From: an uncultured Desulfobulbus sp.
GTDB taxonomy: Bacteria > Desulfobacterota > Desulfobulbia > Desulfobulbales > Desulfobulbaceae
NCBI RefSeq assembly: GCF_963664075.1
Contig: NZ_OY760916.1
Location: forward strand, 4,711,110 to 4,775,109
Reading direction: 5' to 3'
DNA: 64,000 nt
The stretch's first letter is position 1. Each line of letters opens with the position of its first letter. The notes beneath the pieces are model-generated. The model did not search any database. It saw nothing but the letters and a program-made list of their open reading frames with translations, and was not told the DNA's origin. The translations under genes and the position numbers were made by a program. This document shows, piece by piece, positions 41,255 through 49,522 of the stretch.

Positions 41255-41596
41255 TTAGCCTGGAGGCCAGTTGAGTGACCGCCCGCCCAGAATGTGCATG
41301 TGCAGGTGAAAAACAGTTTGCCCGGCCTCTGCGCCATTATTGAAGACCACCCGAAAATGTGGAATGCCTTCTTTCTGGGCAATCTCGTTTCCTACTCGCA
41401 TCATTTTTCCAACGATCTGTTCGTCTTCAGGCTGTACTGCTTCTGGCCCCTTGATATGCTTTTTGGGGATAACCAGAAAATGGGTCGGTGCTTGGGGGGC
41501 AATGTCCCGAAAGGCAAGGACGTCGTCGTCTTCATAAAGTTTTTCCGCAGGAATTTCTCCGCGAATTATTTTGCAGAACAAACAGGTATCTGGCAT
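41255..41596 (-). CDS. HIT-family nucleotide hydrolase (HinT-like)
   Basis: This 113-aa cytoplasmic protein of the histidine triad family has an N-terminal CLFCKIIRGEIPAEKLYED zinc/fold region, the APTHFLVIPKKHI segment and the active-site triad HLHMHILGG (residues about 97-105). HinT-type enzymes hydrolyse adenosine phosphoramidates and aminoacyl-adenylates. The length is normal. GGAGG lies 6 nt upstream of the ATG; this ribosome site is formed by the last codons of the upstream gene, whose TGA lies 4 nt before the start. The two genes are therefore translationally coupled. Confidence 0.93.
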   Translation of the reverse strand: MPDTCLFCKIIRGEIPAEKLYEDDDVLAFRDIAPQAPTHFLVIPKKHIKGPEAVQPEDEQIVGKMMRVGNEIAQKEGIPHFRVVFNNGAEAGQTVFHLHMHILGGRSLNWPPG

Positions 41597-41599
41597 GTG

Positions 41600-42235
41600 T
41601 CACCTCCGTTTTTGTGATGCGTATTTGCTGCCGACTTGCGGCTGCAGATACAAGGTAAGCTTGTTGTCCGAAGCATCTATTCGGATTGGATCCAATCCGA
41701 CCGGTACAGTCTTGGAGCCGATATCAATATTGAGCACTTTAAGCTTGTCAAGATTCAGCTCAAATTCTCGATTAGTCAGAGAGCCAAGCATGGACGTGAG
41801 GTCGTCTCCTCCATTTGCCGAATCAGGAAAACTTGGGGTTACATATAATTTGCGGTGTTTGGAGTCAAAGCGAGTTTTCAAGTTGCATTGCAGAGGCAAG
41901 CGTACCTCGCCCACCTGGACCTGAAAATCCTGGCCTGCCAGACGTGTGGTCAAAAGCAGATTTCGACCGGAGAGGGTACCGGATAGCGTAAGAGTGTTTT
42001 TGTGAATAGAGAGCCGGTCAAGTGATTCCAGGACAATATCTCCCTGAAGACGATGGCTTTGTGCAGGCAGGGAGAGGGGGAGCATTTGCTGGACTGTGCT
42101 CAATAACGTTTCTGCAGGCAAGGTGAGGACCATGCTTTGTGGCTGCCCGCAGAAAGCTGGCTGAACAGAAATACAACTAGCCGCAAGAATAACGAGCAGC
42201 ATCATGAAAAAAGAGAAAGTTTTTTGCTTGACCAT
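41600..42235 (-). CDS. Exported protein of unknown function
   Basis: This 211-aa protein has a clear signal peptide (FSFFMMLLVILAASCISVQPAFC, cleavage near residue 29). The following 180 residues alternate hydrophobic and polar positions as in a lipid-binding or beta-rich fold: MVLTLPAETLLSTVQQMLPLSL, VLESLDRLSIHKNTLTLSGTL, VGEVRLPLQCNLKTRFDSK, LDPIRIDASDNKLTLYLQP. The layout (amphipathic strands, LmeA/DUF2993-like feel) suggests a periplasmic lipid- or polymer-binding role, but I do not recognise a defined family. A Cys in the hydrophobic region is not placed as a lipobox. No good ribosome site precedes the ATG at 42235. Its end overlaps the HIT ribosome site. Confidence 0.65.
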   Translation of the reverse strand: MVKQKTFSFFMMLLVILAASCISVQPAFCGQPQSMVLTLPAETLLSTVQQMLPLSLPAQSHRLQGDIVLESLDRLSIHKNTLTLSGTLSGRNLLLTTRLAGQDFQVQVGEVRLPLQCNLKTRFDSKHRKLYVTPSFPDSANGGDDLTSMLGSLTNREFELNLDKLKVLNIDIGSKTVPVGLDPIRIDASDNKLTLYLQPQVGSKYASQKRR

Positions 42236-42537
42236 GAACTGAAAACAGGAAAAGGTGGAGGCCTGTCATAAGCCAGGAAGTATTCGAGGGTGTGGGGTGG
42301 CAATAGGAGGCTTTGCTCTTACCTGAATCTATGAGTATTCGCCTGGAAGACACTGTTCAGTGAGCCCCCATCACCCCTGTTTGGTCCATAATACTGCAAC
42401 GAGCAGGGATACATAGTCCTTTATACACTGCAAACAGCCCAACAAAAAACATATTAAAATGCTCTATTTTCGCTCCTCTGTCAAGTTACCCCAGGTCTCG
42501 GCCCTGAAAAACAATCCCCTCACCCCTTGCGGTACCT
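42236..42537. other. Divergent intergenic region
   Basis: This stretch of about 300 nt separates the exported-protein gene from the helicase gene, transcribed in opposite directions. It presumably holds both promoters. I saw no RNA gene, repeat or strong hairpin. Confidence 0.4.
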
Positions 42538-43917
42538 ATGAATGAGCAGCTCCCCGTACCCGCAGCCCCACCGGTTATGGAAGTCGGCAGCTCTTGCCGG
42601 CTGAAAGGGGGCGATCCTCGGCTGCTTGCCGCCGTGCGAGCGGAGCTGACCATTGATAACCCTAAATATCAGGCCGCCAAGCAATTTGGCCGCTGGATCG
42701 GGAAGAAGCTCAAACCCCAGTTGTTTTTTTATCAGGAAGAGCAGGGGGAACTTGTTTTTCCCCGTGGCTTTGCCAACCAGGCCGTGCTGCTCTGTCGCAA
42801 GATCCTTGGCCAGAATCCAACCTTGCTCGATACTCGAAGCGAGAAGGCAGAGATTGATTGTTCTTTTCAGGGGAGTCTACGACCGTATCAAGAACAGGCC
42901 GTCGAAGCGGTGTTGCGTCATAGCTTCGGCGTGCTTGAGGCGGGTACAGGTTCTGGAAAGACTATCATGGCGCTGGCTATTATTGCCCGTCGCAGGCAAC
43001 CAACGCTCATCCTGGTGCACTCGAAGGAACTGATGTATCAATGGCGCCAGCGTATTGCCGAATTTTTGGGTATTGAAGCCGGGATTGCTGGTGATGGCAA
43101 GTTGCAACTCGATTCTATCACGGTTGCCATTGTCAATACGGCAAAAAAGCACCTGCAGACCCTGCCAGCACAGTTTGGCCAGATTGTGGTTGATGAGTGT
43201 CATCGGGTTCCCGCCAGTCTGTTTACCGATGTGGTGGCGGCCTTTGATTGTCGGTATATGTTGGGGCTCTCGGCAACCGCCTTCCGTCGGGAAGACGGCA
43301 TGACGAAACTCATCTATATCACCATGGGGGATCGGATTCACCAGGTGGACAGCAGGGTGCTCGCGGCCAGTGGGGCCGTGGTGCGGCCAGAGCTCAAACA
43401 GCGCCCAACCAAATTTATCTACAGCTATCAGGGCGAATATGCGAAACTGATCAAGGCCTTGACGCAAAATCAAGAGCGCAACAAACAAATCGTTGAGGAG
43501 TTACAAGCACTGCTGGCTGGCGGGCACGATGGAACGGTGCTGCTCGTCTCGGATCGGGTCGGGCATTGCCAAGTGCTTGCTGAGCTGTTGTTGTCCGATG
43601 CGGTCCCCGTGGCGGTTCTCACCGGGCGAACTCCTCCTGATGAGCGCACGCGGATCGTTGCAGATGTCCGTGAAAACAAGGTGCAGGTGCTCGTCTCCAC
43701 GCTGCAACTCATTGGCGAGGGATTTGATTGTCCAGGACTGTCCACTTTAGTCCTGGCAACGCCCATCAAATTTGAAGGTCGCCTGCTTCAGGTTGTCGGC
43801 CGTATCATGCGTCCGGCGGAAGGGAAACGGGCCCTGGTTATCGATTACGTGGATGAGCATATTGGAGTCCTGCGGCGTTCGGCCGAGAGTCGTAAAGCCG
43901 TCTTTCTTGCCTGGTGA
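42538..43917 (+). CDS. XPB/SSL2-like superfamily 2 helicase
   Basis: This 459-aa DNA or RNA helicase-like ATPase has the Q-like LRPYQEQAVEAVL, Walker A GTGSGKT (about residues 138-144), ILVHSKELMYQW (motif Ia), Walker B DECH (motif II, about 222-225), LGLSATAFR (motif III) and a helicase C domain with VLVSTLQLIGEGFDCPGLSTLVLATP and QVVGRIMRP (motif VI). The N-terminal 90 residues resemble the short substrate-recognition domain of small XPB-like proteins. Such enzymes are common in bacteria with poorly defined roles in repair or phage defence. The ATG at 42538 lacks a strong ribosome site. It appears monocistronic, and no nuclease partner is adjacent. Confidence 0.85.
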   Translation: MNEQLPVPAAPPVMEVGSSCRLKGGDPRLLAAVRAELTIDNPKYQAAKQFGRWIGKKLKPQLFFYQEEQGELVFPRGFANQAVLLCRKILGQNPTLLDTRSEKAEIDCSFQGSLRPYQEQAVEAVLRHSFGVLEAGTGSGKTIMALAIIARRRQPTLILVHSKELMYQWRQRIAEFLGIEAGIAGDGKLQLDSITVAIVNTAKKHLQTLPAQFGQIVVDECHRVPASLFTDVVAAFDCRYMLGLSATAFRREDGMTKLIYITMGDRIHQVDSRVLAASGAVVRPELKQRPTKFIYSYQGEYAKLIKALTQNQERNKQIVEELQALLAGGHDGTVLLVSDRVGHCQVLAELLLSDAVPVAVLTGRTPPDERTRIVADVRENKVQVLVSTLQLIGEGFDCPGLSTLVLATPIKFEGRLLQVVGRIMRPAEGKRALVIDYVDEHIGVLRRSAESRKAVFLAW

Positions 43918-44132
43918 CCGGCACAGTGATCAATCTCCTTGTCTTTTTGTTCTTCTTGAGGTAACTTTACTTCTTTTTTTTACCCGCCGTCTGGAAAAGC
44001 TGAGCGAATCAGCCGCATTTGCCTTTCACTCGGTAGACACACTCCAACGAGTTCATTCTCCCGTCAATTCCGGGATTCCTCGAAATATCAACTTTATATA
44101 CATGTAACCCCCAAGTGTGGGGGAGGAGCAGT

Positions 44133-45932
44133 ATGGATCAGCAGTTTATTCGTAATGTCGCTATTATTGCCCATGTTGACCATGGCAAGACCACCCTGGT
44201 TGATCAATTATTCCGTCACAGTGGAATGTTCCGCGAAAATCAGCAGGTGGAAGAGCGGCTCATGGACTCCATGGACCTGGAGCGTGAGCGTGGTATCACT
44301 ATTGCCTCCAAAAACGGCTCCTACATGTATGGAGAGTATCAGGTTAATATTATCGATACGCCGGGCCATGCCGATTTCGGTGGGCAGGTGGAACGCGTTC
44401 TGCGCATGGCCGATGGGGCAGTATTGCTGGTTGATGCCCAGGAAGGCCCCATGCCCCAGACCTTTTTTGTGGTCAAAAAGGCCTTGGCTGCCAACCTGCC
44501 CATCCTGGTGGTCATTAATAAGATCGATAAGCCCGCTGCCCGTTGTGATTGGGTTGTCGATCAGGTCTTTGATTTGCTCGATCGGTTGGATGCTCCGGAC
44601 CACATTCTTGATTTTCCTGTGGTCTATGCTTCGGCCAAGGCTGGCTACGCAGTTCTTGAGCCTGAAGATGAGGTGACACCCGAGACCGGCATGCACGCCG
44701 TCTCCGATATGATTATCAAGCATGTGCCGCCGCCAGCTGGTAATGCCAGCGAGCCCCTGCAGCTGCAGGTTAATACCATCGACTATTCTCCTTATTTGGG
44801 GCGGCTTGGTATCGGGAAAATTGTTAATGGTAGCCTTGATTTGCGCACCCCTTTGGCGGTTGCCCGTCGTGACGGTTCTATCTCCCCGGTACGGATCAAT
44901 AAAATCTTTGGCTTCAATGGGTCCACCAAGGTGCCCTTGGAGAAGGCCTCTGTGGGGGATATCGTTGCCGTTGCCGGTATGGAGGATGTGACCGTTGGTG
45001 TCACCTTCACCGACCCCGCCAATCCCAAGCCGTTACCCCTGATTGAGATTGATCCCCCGACCATCTCCATGAACTTCATCCCCAACGACTCACCCTTTGC
45101 GGGTCAGGATGGAAAATTTGTCACTTCGCGTCATCTTGAGGAGCGTCTTACCCGAGAGACCCTTTCCGATGTGGCACTGATGGTAGAGCCCTTGACTGAT
45201 GGTGTCGGGTATCGGGTCTCCGGTCGTGGAGAGCTCCATCTCTCGATCCTTATCGAGAAAATGCGACGCGAAGAGTATGAGTTTCAGGTCACACGTCCCC
45301 AGGTTATCATGCGTGAGATTGATGGCCAGTTGATGGAGCCCTATGAAGAGCTTTCCGTGGATGTTGATGAGCAATACCAGGGGGTGGTGATTGAGAAACT
45401 GGGTAAGCTCAAAGGCGTTATGACCGAGATGGTGGTGGAAAAAGAGATGGCCAAGATGAAGTTCAAGGTCCCCACGCGTGGGCTGCTTGGTTATCGTTCG
45501 GTCTTTATGACCGATACCCGTGGCATGGGCGTCATGAACTATATCTTTGCCGAATGGGGACCCCATGCCGGTGAGATCCAGAATCGAATCAACGGGGTGA
45601 TGATTGTAAAAGAGCCCTGTACCACCGTTGCCTATGCCCTGTTCAATCTTCAAGATCGGGGAAAACTGTTTCTGCCACCAGGTATCCCGGTCTATCCGGG
45701 CATGATCATCGGTGAGCACTGTCGTCCCGCCGATTTGATCGTTAACCCCGCAAAAGGGAAAAAATTAACCAATATGCGCGCCTCGGGCTCGGATGAGGCG
45801 GTTATCCTTACCCCTCCGGTTGACATGAGTCTGGAGGACTGCATATCCTATATCAATGATGATGAACTGGTAGAGGTTACCCCAAAAGCCATTCGCCTGC
45901 GCAAACGCAAGGATGCAAAGATCCGGGGCTAA
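44133..45932 (+). CDS. typA: Ribosome-associated GTPase TypA/BipA
   Basis: This 599-aa translational GTPase starts RNVAIIAHVDHGKTTLVDQL (G1), followed by RERGITIASKNG (G2), DTPGHADFGGQVERV (G3), NKIDKPAAR (G4) and the ASAKAGYA region (G5). It then has domain II, EF-G-like domains III and V, and the BipA-specific C-terminal domain (VNPAKGKKLTNMRASGSDEAV). BipA assists 50S assembly and translation under stress. The length matches the family. The ATG at 44133 has GGAGG 6 nt upstream. It is transcribed toward the candidate selenoprotein gene, 166 nt downstream. Confidence 0.96.
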   Translation: MDQQFIRNVAIIAHVDHGKTTLVDQLFRHSGMFRENQQVEERLMDSMDLERERGITIASKNGSYMYGEYQVNIIDTPGHADFGGQVERVLRMADGAVLLVDAQEGPMPQTFFVVKKALAANLPILVVINKIDKPAARCDWVVDQVFDLLDRLDAPDHILDFPVVYASAKAGYAVLEPEDEVTPETGMHAVSDMIIKHVPPPAGNASEPLQLQVNTIDYSPYLGRLGIGKIVNGSLDLRTPLAVARRDGSISPVRINKIFGFNGSTKVPLEKASVGDIVAVAGMEDVTVGVTFTDPANPKPLPLIEIDPPTISMNFIPNDSPFAGQDGKFVTSRHLEERLTRETLSDVALMVEPLTDGVGYRVSGRGELHLSILIEKMRREEYEFQVTRPQVIMREIDGQLMEPYEELSVDVDEQYQGVVIEKLGKLKGVMTEMVVEKEMAKMKFKVPTRGLLGYRSVFMTDTRGMGVMNYIFAEWGPHAGEIQNRINGVMIVKEPCTTVAYALFNLQDRGKLFLPPGIPVYPGMIIGEHCRPADLIVNPAKGKKLTNMRASGSDEAVILTPPVDMSLEDCISYINDDELVEVTPKAIRLRKRKDAKIRG

Positions 45933-46098
45933 GCCCTGAATCCATGGCAGCGGGTGTTGTAGAGCATGCCCTCTTAAGCGGTGAAGATATGTCGAGCCCC
46001 CATACCACGGGGATGAGGGCTTGATTCAAGTTGGGCCTGCTGTCTTTTTTCAGCTAGGGCTCACGGGTTTGCTTCAAACTCTCTCTTTGGGAGGGGAT

Positions 46099-46263
46099 AT
46101 GAACGAGTTGTTGATGATTGGCATTGCCATCGTAGCGGCTATCATGACCTTTGCGATCATCATTCGCCGCACCGGTGGCGAATGTATGCCCTGACTGCTG
46201 ATGTATGGTTCCGCAGGTGCGGGACTTGTCGCCTATCTGCTCTTGAAATCGATGTTTGAGTAA
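46099..46263 (+). CDS. Candidate small membrane selenoprotein (UGA as Sec)
   Basis: The frame from ATG 46099 (GGGAGGGG just upstream) encodes a hydrophobic segment (LLMIGIAIVAAIMTFAIII), then RRTGGECMP, and meets TGA at 46192-46194. Without a break in frame it continues as LLMYGSAGAGLVAYLLLKSM and ends at TAA 46261-46263. Read through, it is a 54-residue protein with two membrane helices and a C-M-P-U motif (Cys29, Sec32), the C-x-x-U arrangement typical of redox selenoproteins. The hairpin at 46207-46226 has the position and loop of a bacterial SECIS. It lies between typA and another membrane-protein gene. I do not recognise the family. Alternatives are a 31-residue peptide that truly stops at UGA, or a nonsense-mutated CxxC protein; neither explains the well-placed hairpin. 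Confidence 0.7.
46207..46226 (+). promoter_or_regulatory. Bacterial SECIS-like hairpin
   Basis: GGTTCCGC (46207-46214) pairs with GCGGGACT (46219-46226) over 8 bp, including two G-U pairs, around an AGGT loop. The stem starts 12 nt after the UGA and the loop G is 21-22 nt after it. E. coli fdhF SECIS has a similar GGUUGC stem and an AGGUCU loop about 11 nt plus stem after its UGA. The loop G and U are those contacted by SelB. Confidence 0.65.
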
Positions 46264-46281
46264 AGATTTTTGTGAGGGGTC

Positions 46282-47121
46282 ATGAGTGCCGGTCATTCAT
46301 CCCAGCCACTGCTTTCTCCCCGGGAGACAGTGGCTGTTATAACAGCACGTATCAAGGAGCGGCGGCTCTATGAGGCTCGGTTCCTTTGTCGTAAGCTGGG
46401 GCAGGGGTTAACAGCAGAGCAGCGAGCCGCTTTGGAAGATCAGCTCAGCCAAAGCCTCTCTCGGGTCGAACAGGTGCACGTGAAGGCAAAGGATGCGTTG
46501 AGTTCAGGCAACTATGAACAGGCCCGTATCTTGTACAGCCAGATCGAAGCTGTCGCCATTGATGTGCCAGGCGTGCAAGAAGAGCTGCAAAATTTACGGG
46601 GTGCCATTGCCCTGGCAGAGCGTTTTGCACCGGCCAGCAAGCTGGAGAGTAAGGCTGAGCAGCCTATAGTTGTCGAGGGGGGAGCACCTGATCCTGCTCA
46701 AATAAGACCGGCCACAGGTTTAGCTCAAAACCTGCGGTCTCCTGTGGGACACAGAAACCATCGGTTTCTTGCACGCAAATGGCTCCTTGGCGGAGTTGGC
46801 CTGCTGTTTCTGAGTGGTGCGGTGGGACTTTTTCTTTTTTTTCAACGGGGAGAAGCACCACCGGTTTCGGTGTCTTCCGCTAGCCAAGCGCAATCCTCCA
46901 AGGCTGTTGAGCTCATTGAGTCACTCAATCATCCAGAAGAAAACCCAGAAGCTGTCATTGAAGAGCAAACCGTGCCCACAAAGCCAGCTCTGCCTGTGGA
47001 GAAGGCTGCCTCTGCAGCTCCTCAGCTGAGTAATTCCCAGGCCGAGCCCACAAAGACAGCTGAACATTCCGACACCCCAAGTGGTCCTGCGCTCAATCTT
47101 GGCGGATTACAGATAGAGTAG
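46282..47121 (+). CDS. Membrane-anchored helical protein, unknown function
   Basis: This 279-aa protein has an N-terminal helical repeat region (about residues 15-115: ITARIKERRLYEARFLCRKLGQ, HVKAKDALSSGNYEQARILYSQIEA) that resembles TPR-type hairpins. A single membrane helix follows (WLLGGVGLLFLSGAVGLFLFF, about 172-193), then a low-complexity Pro/Ala/Glu-rich tail of about 85 residues ending NLGGLQIE. With the positive-inside rule (HRNHRFLARK before the helix) the helical part should face the cytoplasm and the tail the periplasm. I do not recognise a family. GAGGGG lies 5 nt before the ATG. It starts 18 nt after the candidate selenoprotein, so the two are probably co-transcribed, which makes it the first partner to consider. 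Confidence 0.7.
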   Translation: MSAGHSSQPLLSPRETVAVITARIKERRLYEARFLCRKLGQGLTAEQRAALEDQLSQSLSRVEQVHVKAKDALSSGNYEQARILYSQIEAVAIDVPGVQEELQNLRGAIALAERFAPASKLESKAEQPIVVEGGAPDPAQIRPATGLAQNLRSPVGHRNHRFLARKWLLGGVGLLFLSGAVGLFLFFQRGEAPPVSVSSASQAQSSKAVELIESLNHPEENPEAVIEEQTVPTKPALPVEKAASAAPQLSNSQAEPTKTAEHSDTPSGPALNLGGLQIE

Positions 47122-47178
47122 CAAAAAAGTTATCTACCGCCTCAGCTCACCGTGCGACGTCTAGGTTGCGTCTGCTTG

Positions 47179-47619
47179 TCACTTGGGGAGCTCCCCTGTT
47201 GCTTTATAGTTGAAATAATCCTTCAAAATCTGGGCGTGATCAAAGACCAATGCTGGCAGGGTATCGGCAAAGAAAATTCCTGCTTTCTGGGCATCGTCCG
47301 CAGCTTCAGGTTGGCCACTTGCTGTGGCGATAAAGACTGTTGATGCAGTATGCTGGCGGGCATCCCTGTTCGGGGCAGAGTAGGTATGCAGCTGGCGAAT
47401 CAGTTCGACCGTTAGTCCCGTCTCTTCTTTAGCCTCGCGTTTGGCCGCATTTTCATAGGATTCTCCATAATCGACGAAACCACCAGGAAGGGCCCAGCCA
47501 TAGGGTGGGTTTTTGCGCTCGATCAGCACAACGCCGCCTTCGGTCTCAATGATAATATCAACAGTGGGCGTGGGGTTACGGTAGACAGTGATTGAGTTGC
47601 CACAGCTGGGGCATTGCAT
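47179..47619 (-). CDS. Nudix hydrolase with N-terminal zinc-ribbon-like motif
   Basis: This 146-aa protein has a short [19 protein letters not shown] start, half of a zinc ribbon. The Nudix box follows as [24 protein letters not shown] (GX5EX7REUXEEXGU pattern, about residues 47-69, all catalytic Glu present), after YGWALPG. Nudix enzymes hydrolyse nucleoside diphosphate derivatives; this short subtype is often ADP-ribose pyrophosphatase- or MutT-like, but the substrate is not readable. It converges with the upstream membrane-protein gene and is followed upstream by the HAD gene on the same strand with a gap of about 140 nt. Confidence 0.9.
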   Translation of the reverse strand: MQCPSCGNSITVYRNPTPTVDIIIETEGGVVLIERKNPPYGWALPGGFVDYGESYENAAKREAKEETGLTVELIRQLHTYSAPNRDARQHTASTVFIATASGQPEAADDAQKAGIFFADTLPALVFDHAQILKDYFNYKATGELPK

Positions 47620-47762
47620 GATGAAACTCCGGATGACGGTTTGAGGTGTGGGCTATCTAATCTTGTATGAATCGACGACGGCGGGTGGAAGCTGATGAAT
47701 GCTCACGGATTTAGGTCTAAAAAAGGATGCCTCGGCGTGAGCTTGCGTGCTGCCCGTAAAAA

Positions 47763-48341
47763 TTACGAGCAAAGCGTACGGATTTCCTCCCAGCTTTCCA
47801 CCGAAGGAAGTTCATGTCTGTTCTTGTTCCAGGGCTGGCTGAACACGATGGCCTGTATCCCTGCTTGGTGCATCTGGAGGCAGGTTTCGGCACGGTCATC
47901 AACAAAGGCTCGCAGCCCGAGTTGCTGAATGTGGCGGACCTTGTCGTCATGATCGCCCATGGCCACCACATGCATTCGCTGATAAATTTCTGGGGCAAAA
48001 AGTTGCTGCAACCAATCGTGTACGGGCTCTGCCAGCGGCCGGGCGGTGACGATGGTGACTTTGGCCTGGGAGCTGAGTTCACTGAGTACTTCCACCGAGC
48101 CAGGCATGGGGAGCAGCCCTGTGCCCACCGAGTCTTTCAGGATTTGATAAAAGATTGCCTCGGCAATGTCGGTGCGCATGTCCAGGCAGTGTTCCACCGT
48201 AAAGTCGGTGATATTTTCAGGGAGGATACCGCAGAGATCGTATTGCTCACAGGCCAGACGGATAAAAGCCTCAACAGTATCTGCGATAACCCCGTCGAAA
48301 TCAAAGCCGATTTCGGCAGGTAGAATTTTTTCGGCAACCAT
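47763..48341 (-). CDS. HAD-superfamily hydrolase (nucleotidase-like)
   Basis: This 192-aa protein has HAD motif I as FDFDGVIADT (nucleophile Asp near residue 14), motif II as TIVTARP (about 95-101), a Lys in DDKVRHIQQLG and motif III as AFVDDRAE (about 144-151). The all-helical cap between motifs I and II (LACEQYDLCGILPENITDFTVEHCLDM) resembles 5'-nucleotidase C-type caps. It is likely a small-molecule phosphatase in the cytoplasm. The ATG at 48341 lacks a strong ribosome site. It is the middle of three minus-strand genes with moderate gaps, so operon membership is uncertain. Confidence 0.85.
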   Translation of the reverse strand: MVAEKILPAEIGFDFDGVIADTVEAFIRLACEQYDLCGILPENITDFTVEHCLDMRTDIAEAIFYQILKDSVGTGLLPMPGSVEVLSELSSQAKVTIVTARPLAEPVHDWLQQLFAPEIYQRMHVVAMGDHDDKVRHIQQLGLRAFVDDRAETCLQMHQAGIQAIVFSQPWNKNRHELPSVESWEEIRTLCS

Positions 48342-48407
48342 TTTCTTTCCTAAGACAGCAGGCCCAAGCGATGAGCGCAGGGCCTGCTCCTGTAAATGTG
48401 CAAGCCA

Positions 48408-49229
48408 TCATTTTTCGATGGTGGCATCCTCAACAATAACATCGTACTTGTAACCAGCACCAAAATCACGCTCAAAGCTCAGCGTGCCCGCGATGGTGAT
48501 GATCTCACCTTCGCTGGGATCATCCATGGTCGTGACGACCAGATCATGGTGATTTTTGAGCGGGTTACCGGTCCCGTCCTGCAGATGTACCCAATTTTTT
48601 CCCATGATCATGCGTGAAACTTTCATCACCTTGCCGCGAACCCGGACGGATTTGCCCTGCAGCTCTTTGCCCTTATCAAAGCATTCGCCAACCGTGTAGC
48701 TGTTCTCGCCAGTTGCCTTGATCACGCTGACATCTGCAGACGGGACAATAGCACCTGCACTGCCGGTAGACGCTCCCGAGGCCATGACGTTGCTCCCCCC
48801 CTGGGGTTGCTTTTGTTCCGCTGCCAGGGCTGCTGCAAAACCATCCTGCGAGCCACTTTCGGCTTTATCTCCCTCCTGCTCAATTCCAGGTGAGAATATG
48901 ATTGTTTTAAAGGTCCGATTCAGCGTTTTGGAGGTGAAGTTTGGCATGGTCATCCCCGGACCGCAGGTGACCTTTTGGCCAACCTTGACCGAGGTTTGTG
49001 GAATTGCCACCCAGACCTTACCCTGGGTGGAGTCAATAAGCAGGTAGGTGTAGCCGCCACTGTCCATGGTTTCTACAATTTTTCCCTGAAGGGCAACTCC
49101 ATCCAAGGGGGCCTGTGCCACTGCTTGTTCAGATCCAGGTGCAGGGGGCGTTGTGGCCGTGGCCAAAGAGGGGACAACAAGGCTGAGTGTGAGCGCGCTA
49201 TGAACCAGTACTTTTTGTAGAGAAAACAT
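48408..49229 (-). CDS. Exported OB-fold protein, NrfJ-like
   Basis: This 273-aa protein starts with a signal peptide (VLVHSALTLSLVVPSLATA). It carries two short beta-barrel modules: the first (about residues 40-110) has ALQGKIVETMDSGGYTYLLID and VWVAIPQTSVKVGQKV; the second (about 185-273) has GKSVRVRGKVMKVSRMIMGKNWVHLQDGTG and ITIAGTLSFERDFGAGYKYDVIVEDA. The linker is low complexity (Gly, Ser, Ala, Gln). The GKV.KV....G.NW.HL.DGTG pattern resembles NrfJ and similar periplasmic OB-fold proteins linked to metal or redox biology. The ATG at 49229 has GGAG 6 nt upstream; a TTG 12 nt earlier would include that site. Function is not established. Confidence 0.75.
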   Translation of the reverse strand: MFSLQKVLVHSALTLSLVVPSLATATTPPAPGSEQAVAQAPLDGVALQGKIVETMDSGGYTYLLIDSTQGKVWVAIPQTSVKVGQKVTCGPGMTMPNFTSKTLNRTFKTIIFSPGIEQEGDKAESGSQDGFAAALAAEQKQPQGGSNVMASGASTGSAGAIVPSADVSVIKATGENSYTVGECFDKGKELQGKSVRVRGKVMKVSRMIMGKNWVHLQDGTGNPLKNHHDLVVTTMDDPSEGEIITIAGTLSFERDFGAGYKYDVIVEDATIEK

Positions 49230-49295
49230 GAAGCTCTCCAATTGAAATAACGTGGGAAATTCTGCCTAGGTCAAAAGAAAATGTGATTACCCCTG

Positions 49296-49332
49296 ATGCT
49301 CCGCGTAAAAAGACGAGATCTCTCCCGTTGGT
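49296..49332 (+). repeat. 37-nt interspersed repeat, copy 2
   Basis: It matches 24749-24785 at 31 of 37 positions, with AAAAGACGAGATCT shared exactly. It lies in the 290-nt gap (49230-49522), which also has an A11 run near 49450. A 79-codon minus-strand frame across this gap looks like translated repeat and was not accepted as a gene. Confidence 0.5.
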
Positions 49333-49522
49333 CGAGACGACACCCGGGTGGTGCGATACGCCCTCGTTGTGGCCGCAACATCAATGTTACCCCGAACGCA
49401 CGTGAGGGATCTTGCTGTTGTAACCAACTGCTGAGGATAAGTGGTACTCAAAAAAAAAAATGCACCTAGGTAGAGTTTGTTGTTCTTCAAAGTATTGTTA
49501 GTAAGAAGGCCCATGCAGGCTG

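Noticed and set aside
46192-46194. Reading the UGA as a normal stop of a 31-codon peptide
   Set aside because: Kept as the main alternative but judged less likely, because the frame stays open for 22 more codons that encode a membrane helix and an SECIS-like hairpin sits at the right distance.
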